64,000 nucleotides of DNA from Pithys albifrons albifrons (taxonomy: Eukaryota; Chordata; Aves; Passeriformes; Thamnophilidae), in the NCBI RefSeq assembly GCF_047495875.1, contig NC_092465.1, forward strand, positions 12,594,660 to 12,658,659, given 5' to 3'. The notes under the pieces are model-generated. The model was not told the origin of the DNA, made no database searches, and saw only the letters and a program-made list of their open reading frames with translations. Shown in pieces: positions 10,353 to 24,061 of this stretch (the first letter of the stretch is position 1; every line of letters starts with the position of its first letter). Made by a program: the position numbers and the translations under genes.

Positions 10353-13300
10353 ATCTTTTTACCTCAATTCCACGAGGTCCCCCCAGTCCCCTGCAGCCTA
10401 ATCCACCCCTGTTCTCTGCCAGCCTCCCATGATACCCCTGGTGGGAGATGAGCATCTTCTTCCTCCACCATAGACACAAGCTGTATACACTTCAATCAGT
10501 CAGGACACGGGAGTTGCTCTCCCTTAGGCTGGTGGGCCCAGCATGGGCACCAAGCATGTCGCAGCAGTATTTCTGCCAGTACAATACAGCTGGTTGCTGA
10601 CTCTGACTTGAGCACTGCAGTTACCCAGTAAACACAAGGAACTGGTGAGGAAGGAGGTCCCAGTCCCAGCAGGACTTGCTGAACCTATCTGTCAGAGCCA
10701 CCACCTGGTGGAAACCCTGCACTTTCATGGGATGTTGCCAGCTTTTTTTTGAACACAGTACACCTCATCGTTCAAGTACCACACTCATAATTACACCTAA
10801 ATGAGAAACACAAACTTTCTATTATTGTTTTCATAGAAAACCAATAAATCTTTCATTTCTACTGGAGAGAGAACTACAAGGTCAACACTTGAGACACAGA
10901 TTGTGATCCAGCCTTTCAACATGGACTCGAATCTAAGCTTTCGAGCTGAGTAAGTATGCAGACTCATTCATTTGTCAGTGTGACTGCAAACTAGGACATC
11001 AGATGGCACACCCTACACCTAAGGTCCCAGGCTGGTGGAAACACCACTTACAATTACAAGGTATAGATGGATACAGGCATTTGCATAAATCCCACTCATG
11101 GCAGTGATTAAAAAAAAAACGAAAAAAAAAGAGGGAAACTAGAAGGAATACAATGAAATATGATGAATTTTCAACAGAGGTCTATAGCACTTATTGGAGT
11201 GATTCCTCGCACCAGCTGCTCTTGTCTTCCCAGATCATCCCCTGCAGTTTCTTGCTTATCAGAGATGCTATCTGAAGTTCTACCACTCAACACTCTTTTC
11301 TGCAGAAACCCAAGCATCAGGCTTTTCTGTGTAGCCATTTTATTTTGGTGCAGTGAACTTAATAGAGATGTGGAGCAAAAGTGTCCTACCCTGGGGAAGG
11401 CAGCCCCAGGGAGCAACTGTAATGCAAAGCAGCCTGTACCATTCACGAGAGCTGCAGTACTGGGCTGCTGTTGCCACCTCTTCTGCCACATTCATCCTGG
11501 CAATGCAGATCAGGAGAAGTGGCATCCCATGGCCACAATGCCACATTGACATGCAGTACCTGATGGGTGGCTGGACTTTGACTTCCAATCTGTAGGCAAG
11601 TTGGTCACAAGTGGGAAAGCTCCATTGTTGTGGGTTGGAGGGGCAGACAAGCTAGAGGGGAGACAGTTCAAAGGAACCTTTTAGAGGTAAATGCCCTGGG
11701 AGCCACTCTCACCACTGGAGGAACCCAAGAGATCAGGATTTTAATTTGCCTTTTTGCTTTCAGTTTACTTCTGGTGACCTCACAGTAAACCGCTTAACCT
11801 TGTAGGCAATAACGTGAAATGCCAGCATTTTCAGCTCATACTATTCACACTATGCTCTAATCTAGTTTGCATGTCCAGTCCTGTCATTAGCTGAAGGAAA
11901 CATTGATCCAAGACAGTAGAAAAGACAGAGTAAAAAAATTGTTTCTGGAAATGCAGTGATTCTAATGGCAGGCTGTGGTGGTTCGTTATCTAGACCCACA
12001 GCCGAGTTAAACTGAAACATATTATATTTCATGAAAAAAAACCTTTTAACCATATGTTTAGTCATTTGTGAGCTCTTGATCCTAACGCACAACATAAGCT
12101 GCAGTATCAGTGTCAAAAGTGCCTGATTTAAAGCATAAGAGGCAGAATTACATGAAGTCAAATTAGAATCACTTTTGTACGTTTGCAGGCAGAGACCTTC
12201 AGGTGGAGTGACAGGTACAGGGGAACACATCCTGGGGTCTGCACCAGATGAGGGGAAGAGGAAAGTTTATTTCATTAAAAGTTTTTCTGTGAGATTGGCT
12301 AGGGAGGAGATGATATAGCTGTGGGGGAAGACTGAGACAGCTAAAGAATAACACATGGTATGCTTTCAAAACATACAGCAACATGTGACATTCGTCTGCA
12401 AGTCTGGCACTGAGGAGCCTGTGGTCTGGCAGCAGGGAGAATTTCTGCTTTTTATTTCTTAAATCATTGCAGGCATTTGAACTAAACCCCCCACCTAATA
12501 GTCTGAGGGGAAGAACATAAAATCAGATTTTACGTATCATACTTTCAGTCAGCCATTTTCTCAGTGGATTGTTTTATCCTCCAATTCCCACATCATTAAA
12601 GCGATGCTGTCTCTTTAAAACACAACGTGGTGCTGTGCCAAAGCCTGCAATAAGAATCACTGGCACCAAAACAGTCAAAGCACAGAGCTTAATTCTCTAC
12701 TTAATAAGACAATTAAAGAAGAGTATTTGGATACAGCAGTCTGCAAGTACCAACACAGAGCACTGATGTCTCCAAAGGCATGTTGATCTGAAGGCTTTAT
12801 CAGAAAGCATCTGTCACAACCAGATGCCATCAACACCTGAGAAAAGTGGGAAATAAAGTGGGTTAATGTGGCTGTGACACACACACAAAGGTTTGCACTG
12901 CCCAAGTCTCTATTTGTGAGCATTTTAGAGCATGCAGGATAAAGTGCCCTGATGTGAAAACACTTGTACATTAGAATAAACTAAAATATATGTACACAGC
13001 TACCTCTGTTAAAAATAGTCTTGTGGAAATTACCAAAATTACAATGAAGTTAAAAGTGCTGTGTATTTTGTGTCTTCACTGCCAAAATGAAAGAAGGCTT
13101 ATAGGAAGGCTGTTTTTAAATTCTTTGCTTTGACAGATGCATGGATATTATACATGGATGAATTGAGGTACACAGACTAACACAGGCACCAGTGATTGCT
13201 CATATGGAATCTCTTGACCATATTTGCCTCTAAGTTTCCAATCAAATAATTCTCAGATGTCATCTCCTCACAGGCTTCATCCTGCAGAGCTGAACCAAAG

Positions 13301-16300
13301 CTGGGGAAAAAGATAACAGCAGCGATATAAGAACTAATTAGTCACCTGATTAGCTGGCAAGAAGACAAGGTCCTGCAGTTCTGTGACCTAAAAATGCCAC
13401 TGGTGACCTTAAAACTCCATCTCAAGGGTATCTGGAAATCTGTAACCTCCAGGGAGAAAGAGAGAGAAACGGGTGATGCCTAAATTCCATTAGCTCACAT
13501 GAGATGTTGAAATAGCGCAGACATTAAGCTGAGGATAGGTGTGACATTTGAAGCAATCAGCCAGCAAAAGAGCACCTGCAGCACTGCACTTTGTTTGAAC
13601 TGCTGCACCAAGGACTCCCAGTCCAGCCTGCATGGGAGGTTTGTAGCACACCCAGAAGGCACGCCAGGAGCACAGACTTCATCCTAGCAACTAACAACAC
13701 ACTGCAAGAGGAAAAATAAAACCCCAACCGCTCTGCCTTCGTTACAGCAGGGCTAACATCCAGCCAGCCCCAGGTGGCAGCCCCTAGGCTGCATCATGTC
13801 TGGAGAAGAGATTGGCTGAGGAAAGAAGTCACTTCAAAGAGGACATTCTGAGTGGTTGCTTTCCTCACTTCAACTGGAGGTACCTACACCTCACTGATTA
13901 TCTGACCCTGGTGAACCCCATGAATGCGCTAGTTATTCCACATGCAGTGACATGAGAATGGAGTGGAGCAATGTCAGGAGGTCCTCTTAGGCTGCAAAGT
14001 TGCATCTTCAACCGCAAAGGAGGAAGACACCCAACATAACCAGTGTTAGGCCCAGTTGCATTGTGCCCTGTTCCTTCAGCCTGACAGCTGGAGCACGTTG
14101 TCAGCTGACTGCACCCAATGCACTAGAAGCTTCCAGCCTAACCTGAGGCAGTGCCACCCTGGGAAGCCATTAGCTGGTGCAGAGGAACCCAAGGTGACCT
14201 AAAAAGGGCCAACCCAGGAAGGGGCAGCAGAGAGCAACACCAGCTCACAGACAACTCATCAACAGCTTGGAGTCTGGCTCTTGGGTGTCTCTTTAGCCTG
14301 AGAAGAGATTAAAGGAAACAAATGCCTTGGCAAAGATCCCCCTGCCATCTGCACCTTGGAAATGCCCTCTGGAAAGTAGAAGAGGAGGATCCTTCACCTT
14401 ACACACTCCTGGGAGAATGGTGCAACCTCCAGCAGCTGCCAGCACTGCCCCATTTCACCCCAGTCCCCTCAACACAGATCCAGACCTGCCTTTTGCCGCC
14501 CACTTCCCCCTGTTTGCTTTGTCCCAGAGGGATGAACTCACCTCCAGCACCAATGAATTTCTGAGAAGTAGTCTAAAACATAGTTTAAATTTTAGCAAGC
14601 CTTGCCAGAGGCCTTGGAGTAAACTGCAGAAGTAAGAACATTTTCTGAAACAGAAAATGGTGATTAAGAATGCTGTAGCAGGGTCTGTAATTAGGTGCTT
14701 TGCTGAAATAGTGCAACCCCAATATGCACAATGTTTTCCCCTTTGTTCCCTCTTCTTTAAAGAAAATGGGGAAAAGACCCCAACAACACACACAATAAAT
14801 CAAGGATGAAAATATTAGCCATGGACATGGTCCAGTAACATATGTGCTGCGCTCGGCCCTGTGTTTCCTTACAGTTCTCAGAAGCAAAGAACAAAGTTAG
14901 GAACACAGTTACCGCAATTTACAAAGAAATTTAAGATTTCCAATTCTGACTTATTGTGAATTGAAACAAAACCTCAAAATGCTGAAATTCTCCACAAAAG
15001 GAACTCTAAAACAATCACTTGGAGTCCACTGGAAAATCAATTGTATTGCTACTGTATTTCCTACAGTGGAATTATACTTTAAAATTCTAAACAGAAACTT
15101 ATTTCAACTCAAAGCCTGTAAAACAACAAATTGCTAACACCCTCAGTAAAATCCTTCAGCTCTTTTTTCCTCCTGCTTTTTTACAAAACTGACCTGGTTT
15201 TGTAAAAGATTTTAGTGTTGTGACGCCAGATATTGGAATATGATTCCATCAACCAATCCTAGTCAGGAAATACCAAAGCTGGGGTTGCCAAAGCAACATA
15301 ATTAACTTGATCAGGGTACATACACTACGTGCTGCTTCCCAAATGGCCCTTTAACACCCAGTTAAATCCTTGGCTTGAATGACATATCAGAATGAATTTC
15401 TCCTCTGAGTTCCTCAAGAACACAGAGCAAAAGAAGAAGTTGACAAAATTACTAAAAGCCAAGTACCACTCTGCTCCCTGGCCAATGGTCCCCTGGGCTT
15501 GAAGAGGTCAAGGACCAATTCTTGAGCCTACTCCCATAACTAATGGCTGCAGCAATCACAGAAACACGTGGTCCTGTTGCATGGAGGAAATACATTTTGT
15601 AAAGATTCACTTTTCACTCACTATGTTACCTAGTTTAAGAGGTTTGATTCTTTTGTGGCATTATCAGTAAAATTCTTACTTCCTGGACTGGGAGACCTGA
15701 ATGTTAGTGCTAACTAAACCTTGACCCTGGGGCCACAAACTTCAAAACCTGAATATGCTGTCACTAACTCAATGTGTACAATGTATCAAAAATAAGATTC
15801 TGTCTGTTCATTGTGGGGGGGGGAGGGAAACAAGGAAAAGAGAGAAAAGTAAGAAACAGAAAAAAATTGAGTGATGGGCTTTCAGCCTGTCATCAGACCA
15901 CAGTGACCTCAATTTTTGAGAAATAAAGTCAAAATCTATTCTTATCTGCAGAGATTCAAGATCTATTTATGTGTCAAACTTTCTCCCCTTTGTCCTTAGC
16001 CTTTGGGAAGCACACTAAAAATTATATCAAAGCCTGAAAACCCTGAGATCACATTCGCATTCACCTTTGACCCAGGATGCCTATGGCTCTCACCGGCTCT
16101 TCGGCTCCTCCTCACCATTCAGCTAAGGCAGCAGATCTGAGAGCACCTCGCAGCAAACTGCTTGGGAAGAAATAAAGGCCATAGCGAAAGGGCATAGCAA
16201 AATCGTGCTGCCCTGCTCAAATTTGGAAGGCCAAAAAACTTGCTTTGGCAGTTTCCTGCTTCTTTGTATCCATGAAGGATGTTTTAACACCATCTTCCTC

Positions 16301-19300
16301 TTCTTACACACAAATATTTGATTATTCTCTTTGAAATGTCTCTGTAACATCTACAGGCATAACATGTGGAATGCAAACACTGATTGATTCTTTCTTAGCC
16401 ATCAAATGTGCTTACACAGCAACTACACAGAGCAAATGCACACAAATCTCACATTTCATGTTTTAAAATATGAACATGCTGTGGGTTGGGGTTTTTTTAC
16501 TCAAACATAATGAATGAGCTTAAATATTAGAACTTGAAATTATTAAGTAAATCATGGCACCTGTAAAGCTTCTATTTGCATAACATTAATTCATGATGGC
16601 ATGTAAAACAAATTCATCACTCTCACTATATTGTAGTCTGATTTATGTTGGAATTGGAAAAAATAAAAATCTTGAGCACAAAATTATGTTGACAAGATGT
16701 ACGTGCTCTTCGAAGTCCAAGATTGGTTTTTTTTCTGAAGCATCAAAACAACTAAATTATGGGAAAGAGAGCTGGGAGAAAGCATCTTTAAAAATGAATA
16801 ACATACTACCGCCACACATACACGCTCTGCAGTTATTAATGTCAAGCATGGTGAAGATACTCTAGAAAATCATTACCATTCATAGCTACTAACAGCCATT
16901 AAATTTCAATCAATTCAACTTAACACAAGTGTACTTCAGCAGCCCTTACAGTTCCTTACAGAGGTGGCTCAGAAAGTCCTGTCTGACTTATTGCATTGTC
17001 CACTGCACAAAGAGGCATTGCTGAGGATTGCTCTGAAAAGGAGCGATCTTGGTGTTGGGAACTGATGCTCTTTTAACACCGTTGCAATCAACAGACTTTG
17101 CTTTTAAAGACGGTGTGATAAAAGGACTCTAATAGAGCTCCACAGGTCAGCAAGGAGCGGAGCAATATACTGATTCTACCCGGGGATGCCACTCTTCCAG
17201 ATGAAAAAAAAAAATTGGTGGCATGTTTTCAAGGAGTTTTCAAAGAATTTTAGCAACAGAATCAAACTGCTGAACAGTGCAAGAGAATTTCCAGTTGATC
17301 CACTTGCTTAAAGAGAAGATAATCACTAAATACGCAGAACATTTAAACAAAAAGGGATTTAACTTCCAGAGACTGGCTATTTAAAGCTCTCAGTCATGAA
17401 TACAAGCCACAGCACTGTGCTATTACAGCATCTCTCCTACTCATCTGAGTTGCATTTGTAACACTGAAGTTTATCCACTGTTACTGCAGGAATTAAGCCG
17501 TGCAACTGACCACCCCCTGCAGATCTTGGAAAGAACCAGCCTGTCTCTCATCGCGGGGGGCAGAGGCGACTTGCCACCTCTTGGCAGGGGTGAGGGACTC
17601 ACAAGGTGCTCACCTCTGAGGAGCTGGACCCACCTTGGCTTCTGCTGTGCAACAGAGCATCCCAGAGAAGGCATCTTTCTCTGAAGAGATTTCATTTGTT
17701 TCATCTGGATGAATTATCTACACAAATTCCACATTTCACATGGGATAGAAGATTTTATTACCTCTTCTTTTCCTCCCCCAAACAGAAGCCCAGATTTTCC
17801 CATCAGGGTTGATTCTGCTGGGCACAGAGTCCCTTCTCTAGATCTACAGGCAGTTTAAAATTGCAGGTGTGTACTGCTACAGAACAGAGAGTCACTCCAC
17901 GCACAGAAAACAGATGCAGTCACAGATGTGCCATTACAGTAGCTGAAATTACAAACTCAAGTGTAGATTCCTTTTGTGGCTTTTAGCTCATCCCTTAGAA
18001 GTATCAGCATTGATGCTACTATTCATTAGGAGAGTATTTGGGATTATTCTACAGAACTGTATGGTCTTCATTCTCTTGGGATTTACACTTTAGCATTTAA
18101 CACAGCAGAGCAGCAAAGTTCCTCAGAATCAAGAAACACCCAAGAAATCTCTCAGGCAGATATATGCTTCATTTTAACTCATTTCCTTACACTTACAAGA
18201 TGCACTAAATGAAATGAAATTAATGCTGAAAGGGGCGTTTATTGAAAAATCTTCCAGTGACAGGTTCAGAAAGTGCCAGAGTTCAAGTAAATCGTTCCAT
18301 GGAAAATGTTAGCAAAGCTTAATCATACTGGAAGCCACATTTAATTACAGCTTTTTAAGTCCATCTGGGAAAAAAAGAAGAGACTTAAATATGTCACCTG
18401 AGATGATCTAGATACTGAAACTATTTGTAAGTTAACAAAAGCATTTGCATCACAAAGCGCTCTGGGGCACCACCACGGCAAAGCAGGTGTGTAATGAACA
18501 AGGATCACAGCACCAAAACAATCAGGACTGTAAATAACTACTACTAATCTGCAATCATTTAAATTTGGGTTTAATTGCTAGGCAGCAAATACATTTCATT
18601 CTTGAAGAGGTAAATGCTCTGCGGAATACACACTTAAAGGTATTTAGTGACAGAAGCACCACAGTCAAGAATCCGAATGTCAGGAGGGCAGAGAAGAGCA
18701 AAGCAGCAGGGTTGGGGCTGCCATGAGTTCACAACATTAAACAAACTTTTCTCTGGAAGAGAACCAATAATGCAGCCATCCCCACTGTACGTACTGTAAC
18801 TGCTGCAGGAGGAACACAATGAGTCACATGGGAGGCAAGAGGGCAGTGACTATAGAAACAAAATTCAATCTAGTGGCTAATGAATAAAAAGTTCCTTTTA
18901 TTTCTCAGTTGTTTTTGGTTCATTAAATTTTCCACAGATTTGCAGAGAAGAAAACGTGATCAATAAACCTTGACAAAAGTGAATATGTGAAAAAGGCGAG
19001 AGAAAGGCACAGGAAGATAAAAGTGATATCCCGATCACAGATTTCAGAGGCAGATGACCAGAGCTCTGGGCTGCTGAATAATCTGAATAGACCATCATTT
19101 CTTTACAGCCTTTTACTTTCTTTTCCTTGACTGTTGGAACTCTTCATTCAATACAATAGTAAATGCACTAAAACTTTTTTTCTTATGCTAATGGTCGAAA
19201 TCGGGCGCTCACAGTTAAAACACACTTCCCACCAACTTGTTTTCTTTAAAAAAAAAAAAATTAACCTATTCAAGTTAAACTAAAATGTCAAAGACAGCTT

Positions 19301-22300
19301 AAGGCTTACTCTCACCATTCCTCAAAATTAATGGTTTTCTCCCCAGTAGATACAAAAAAAGAAAAGACTTGAATAAGGATAAAGCTGCTAGACTCTTTTC
19401 ATATGAAAAAGAACACTTAGAAAGTAAAAAGAAATACATCCAGTACAAAAATCCTGGTACCTACAATTCTAATTTGTATTGTTTCCTCTGAGAATATTTA
19501 TAATTGCAAAAAGGTGACAGCCAATCACAAATAGTTGTGAAACGATGAGAAAAGATTCACCAGTGACTAATGTATTTGGGCAGTCATGCCCATGACAGTA
19601 TCAGAAACACTTCCACTCATTACAATGGGAGCCCAAGAGAGCCTATTTTCAATTTTTTTTCTAATTTGGGTGTCCACTTCCAGGCACCAAGGCCTCGTTT
19701 TCTGTGGTCCTGAATATTCACAAATCCGAAATAATTTTTACAGCTCTGAATGCTGAATTAAAAGACAACTTTCCTGTTCCTTTCATGCAACACTTCTCAA
19801 TTTTAGTGTATTTGGGGTTATTTTATTTACAAGAAGTTAAAGGGAGTATGGGGTGTGGTTTTATAGTAACAAAGTGTGAATAAAACAAAGTTCTGTGGCC
19901 CCTCCTGGAATATGCCCATCTAACATATATTCATTCCCAACTGGAACTGATCTGTAGAAACTTAACCTGATTACCCAGTATTTCCATTCCACTCACTTAT
20001 TCACAAGGGAAAGTTGCAATTTTGCCCCTTGAACTATCAGAACTACCATGCAAGATCCAATTGTCGTTACTTTTACATCAAACAATAGTCAGTTTCTATA
20101 AGATGCACATATATGGGATCTGCTGTGTACACAGGTCAAGAACTGCATATCCCAAGCAGACTCAAAAATATATGTACATATATATAGACATGCACAGGCA
20201 GTCATGTATTTTCTATATTCTAATACAATGCCTTCTTGGCATCATTCATACTAAGATTTATTCTTTCCTATTATTTTATTTAGTGTTGTTTTAATTAATT
20301 CCTGAATACCTCTTGTTGTTTTGGTTTTCTTTAAAAGGGCCTTGGAAACAGAGCTGAAGCAAACACTAAATACCACTTAATGCTTTGTGGCAAGTTGTCC
20401 AAATGTGCAACTGTTTAAAATATTTACCCAGGTATAAAGGGGGTTGTGCAGCTCTCAAACAATGCCCTGGAATCTTTCCCATCAGTAAGAAGGCAGACAA
20501 AAAGCAGAGACCGCTTAACCTCAATGCCTTAGCAGCAAGTGAGAAGTGCAAATATCGCATTTCTATAAAGCCCTGGAATCTTCATAGAAATGGAGTGGCA
20601 ACTAATTAGTTTGATGCTATAGTCACGACTAATGTTCCTAAGTAGCTTCTTTGAAAAAACTCACTGCCTTGAAATCCTTGGCTAGATTATTAAGTGGAGG
20701 CTTTGTGATGGGGCAATAGATAGGTGTTTGCTGCACAAACACATACAGATTTTGGTGACTGCTTACTGAATCCACTGCCTTCACTAATCTGCACTGGAAA
20801 CTTCACTATGAACAGAGCACTTCTCAGAGTACAAAAGCATGAAGTATCTGTGTACCTTTCAGACTACTGGGCAAACAACTGGCTTACAGTAGGCCACCAA
20901 AAACAGGGGGAGGCAGTTAACCAAGTGTCCTCCATACTTACAAACAGAGAATGAGGATAATGCAATTGCTATTAAGTCAGATGCTCTACCATATCCTTAA
21001 ATAAAAAAGCTGGGGCCAGAGGATTGGAAAACTCACTAGAAAAATTCGAACTCTTTCAATAGGAAAAAGCATCAGGATAATAATGAAAAACATATTTTCA
21101 AGTTATACAATGCGTTAGCGGTCACATAACTCTTTCTGTATAAAGCTGATCACATAGTCCCAGAGTCTGTACAGCTTCTATACAACTGTGCCACTGAAAG
21201 GGAACTTGTGGTATAAACCTGTAAGATCATTACAATCACAGAAAGCATAGTTAAAAATGGTTCTTTGACATAAAAGTTTAAACTTGTTTTCAAAACAATG
21301 ACAAAAATCCTGGTTATTATATATGTACAGCCAAAAGGCCGTCTTTCCAAATGTGCCTTCAGTATTCAGTGTGACATTTAGGAATGCAGACTGTTATGTA
21401 TTGGATATCTGAGGTCAATTTCTGTTCTCTTTTATCCAAGTATAACCTAGAGCAGCTTCAATGAAATTATGACAGATTCATACCGACATATGCATCTAGT
21501 TCAAATTCTTCTATGGCTCTAATTTTTCTTTAATTGAATGACCTAACACAAACAGTATTTGTCCATCTGTATACATCTCCTTTGACACACTGAAAAAAAA
21601 AGACATTGAAAGGAAGCTGGAAACAGTCCTCGAGATCTGTTTTCTTTTGAAGAACAGCAGTTGCATTTCTGGGTGCTTCAAAGTCACATACTTTAAGAAA
21701 TAACAACATTCAAGATCAAGTGAATCTTACCTCACCTTGCTTTAAAGATCAGCTCTTTCACAAACACACCAGAGTTTGGATATACACATACCCGTAGATT
21801 AACAAGTTCATCTTTAGTGAATCAGGCACTTTTCAGTACTACACATAGGTCATGCTTTCAATCAAATGACAAATTTCCAAGAGTTGTTTACAGTGGAAAA
21901 GCCATAATGAATTTCTTTCACTTTTTAAAAGTTGTCAGTTTTGCAATAACATTCAATATGACATTTGTATTGCAATTCAAAGTTTGACAGGTGTCAACAT
22001 TTCCTGAAGTTCCAGCCAAAATACAAATTACCATATCCGCCCATCAGAAAAGTTGAACCAAACTAATTCACCAACTGCAGTTGCTGTATGCAGCAATTAT
22101 GTATTTCAAACATCCCAGGCGCATAAGTAATTATTTAATTATTTAGCAGGATCCTCTTTTCCAGGTGAATGTAGTTTCTTTTCTAGTGAAGTTAAGTATA
22201 TTAGGTTTAGAACAACACCACCAATAAAAAAATACCCAAAGCTTTTCTTAAAGCAAGGTAGCTAGAACAAACAGATCAAATCAGCAAGTCTTGTAACAAA

Positions 22301-22629
22301 TCAGTCCACTCTGTGTATTTTGAATTTCATGGCTTATTTACTTTACATTTTTGGCATCAGCTCCACAGTGCATGCCAATACAATATTTGTTCAAATGCTG
22401 TTTTATGCACACGCTAGTCAAACGCTTACTTTCAAATTCTTGTACATCCCAAGAGCCTCAGTTGCAAAAAAAAAAAAAAGGGGTTGTTAAAAAGAAAAGT
22501 GAAGGGGATTGGGAAGGGGTGGGCAAACTTTTACAACTAGTCCCTCTATCTGTGGCAGTAAAACTATAAACACGATACGCCAATGAAATGCTAATTTCTA
22601 TACACACAAAGTTTTCCAGCACCTGGAGC
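10353..22629. other. Long non-coding stretch with low-complexity tracts
   Basis: About 12 kb of mostly AT-rich DNA without a convincing exon, promoter or transposon. Visible low-complexity items are two A-runs interrupted by one C near 11109-11130, a G9 tract at 15815-15823 followed by AGGG, an A13 run near 19248-19260, AT-alternating sequence near 20167-20188, and an A13 run near 22466-22478. The patch 13560-14570 is somewhat richer in GC and C/A but gives no recognised protein. This could be intron or intergenic DNA; the sequence does not decide. Confidence 0.55.
10698..10711 (-). promoter_or_regulatory. Weak candidate CTCF motif
   Basis: The minus strand reads CCACCAGGTGGTGG, matching 13 of 14 positions of the CTCF core CCASYAGRKGGCRS. 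The mismatch falls at the usually invariant C of GGC, which lowers the chance that it is bound. It lies just beyond the truncated end of a CR1 fragment. Confidence 0.2.
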
Positions 22630-22855
22630 CGTATGAAAAGCGCGGGCAGCTCTAGGCAGCCACAAGTTTCGCTGGCCCAGCCGGCGGTAACCCTCCCACG
22701 CCGGGACATTTGCTCACCCGGGACACGCACCGGGAGGCCGAGCCGTGCCCCGGCCCCGCAGAGGGGACATCGCAGCGCGCACTGCACCGCACCCGCGGCG
22801 GAGGAGCCGCAGCCCCGGTCCGGGAAGTTTTGAAGTCCAGGTTAACTAAGTGAGC

Positions 22856-22870
22856 AAATAAATAAATAAA
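22856..22870. repeat. Short (AAAT)n run
   Basis: About four AAAT units sit in the AT-rich gap between the two CpG-dense parts of the island. It is too short to be of interest beyond being a possible microsatellite. Confidence 0.85.
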
Positions 22871-23453
22871 GCCCGTAAACATCGGGAAAGCTGGCAGCAG
22901 GACCACCGATAATTCATCCTAAGCCCCCTCGCTGGAAAAGTCAGGTTTCCCAGGAAATGATGGCAATCACTTGAGGCAGAAAAGGCATCTAGATGAGCCC
23001 ATCTCCCTCCCGTCCTCCCTGATTGTTTTAAAGCCACCGAGTCTGGGGGAAAAACTCTCAACTCTCTAAGTCCTTAATAGGATTGGAGTCCGGGTCTCTC
23101 CAAGCCGCTCCTCATCACACAGGGATCAAGTTGCAGCAGGGAATTTTTTAAATTCCTCAGCAAATATACTTGTCGAAAGATTGCCCCTCCCGTGGGGAGG
23201 AGGGGGTGGGATGACAAGAACGAGAGGGGGTAACTTCATTTTTCTTTTTCTAAAAAAAGGAAAACTCACTGCTGGCTTTGGGGAGCCCTTCTGTCCTCCG
23301 GGACCCGGGGAAAGGCAGTCCCGGCAGCGGCTCGGGGCTGCGACTGTCACTGCAGCCCCCGGGAAAAACAATGGCCATGGAGGCACGGTCCCGGAGGAGT
23401 CTGGACGGAGAAAGGGGGCGCACAGCGGACACACGCGTGGTCACATCCTCCCC

Positions 23454-23464
23454 GCTCACCTGCG
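23454..23464 (-). other. Consensus splice donor on minus strand
   Basis: The minus strand reads CGCAG|GTGAGC, with the exon ending at 23460 and the intron starting at 23459. All of CAG|GTGAG agrees with the vertebrate donor consensus. It lies about 590 bases downstream, in the minus direction, of a TATA-type box. It would suit a first exon of roughly 565 nt transcribed leftward. This is a motif-only prediction; a good donor-like sequence is also expected by chance at some rate. Confidence 0.4.
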
Positions 23465-23563
23465 AGGTGTGGGGGGAGCACACGGGACGGGGCCCCCTCG
23501 GGCACCCGCTGCGAGGGAAGACCTTCACCCAATCTGTACCTTCCCTCACCACCCCTCTCTTCT

Positions 23564-23590
23564 CCCCCCCCCCCCCCCCCCCCCCCCCCC
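23564..23590. repeat. C27 homopolymer (poly-C/poly-G)
   Basis: Twenty-seven consecutive C residues in the CpG island. The minus strand is a G27 run, which gives poly-glycine in frames that cross it. Such a tract can form G-quadruplex or i-motif structures and is prone to length error in sequencing and assembly, so the exact length is uncertain. On the minus-strand first-exon model it would be transcribed as a G-run in the 5' UTR. Confidence 0.95.
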
Positions 23591-24041
23591 GCCGCAGAGC
23601 AGCTCCAACAAAAGCGGGAGAAAAGGGGGAGAAAAAAGCAAAGAATAAAAAGCACAATGAAAAGCCACAATAAGCATCAACTTTACCCAAAAAGCGGAGC
23701 AGCAAGTTTTCAGCAGGAGAGCGGTTGCCGCGGAGGAGCACTGCTCCTCCGGACCCCCATCATAAACTTGGGGGAGGGGGGCGTGGGAGGGACCTTCCCT
23801 CGGTCCTTCCCTTTTGTGCCTCTCTCCGCCACTCCGCTCCGCTCCTCGCCAAAAGCTGCCGCGGATGCCGCTGGCGGCGCGGCGTTCTCCCCCCTGATGC
23901 CGCGGAGCAGCCCCGCGGAGGCGGGCGGGGAGGGGGGGCTGAGGAGGGCTGGGGGCGGCGTGGAGAGGTGCGGGGCGCCGCGGCTGCGGGGCGGCTCCTG
24001 CAGCCCATCCGCCCAGGCCGCCAGCGGGACACGGCGCGTAC

Positions 24042-24051
24042 ACGTATACGT
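24042..24051. other. Perfect 10-bp palindrome ACGTATACGT
   Basis: A self-complementary decamer immediately next to the TATA-type box, with nested ACGT cores. It may be chance in an alternating TA/CA region and no known factor is assigned. Confidence 0.5.
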
Positions 24052-24052
24052 A

Positions 24053-24061
24053 CTTTATATA
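24053..24061 (-). promoter_or_regulatory. TATA-box-like element, minus strand
   Basis: The minus strand reads TATATAAAG followed by TACG, agreeing with the TATAWAAG consensus. A TSS would be expected about 25-35 bases further, near 24020-24030. The element is at the edge of an alternating TA then CA stretch (24055-24075), so it could be a by-product of a simple repeat. Support comes from its position in a CpG island and from a consensus donor downstream on the same strand. Confidence 0.4.

Noticed and set aside
11965..12010. TGTGGTGGTTCG resembling the start of an avian endogenous retrovirus LTR
   Set aside because: No matching LTR end, polyadenylation context, primer-binding site or retroviral frame was found nearby.
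17560..17600. TGCCA-N5-TGGCA inverted pair as an NFI site
   Set aside because: The half-sites are in the everted order compared with the NFI consensus TTGGC-N5-GCCAA.
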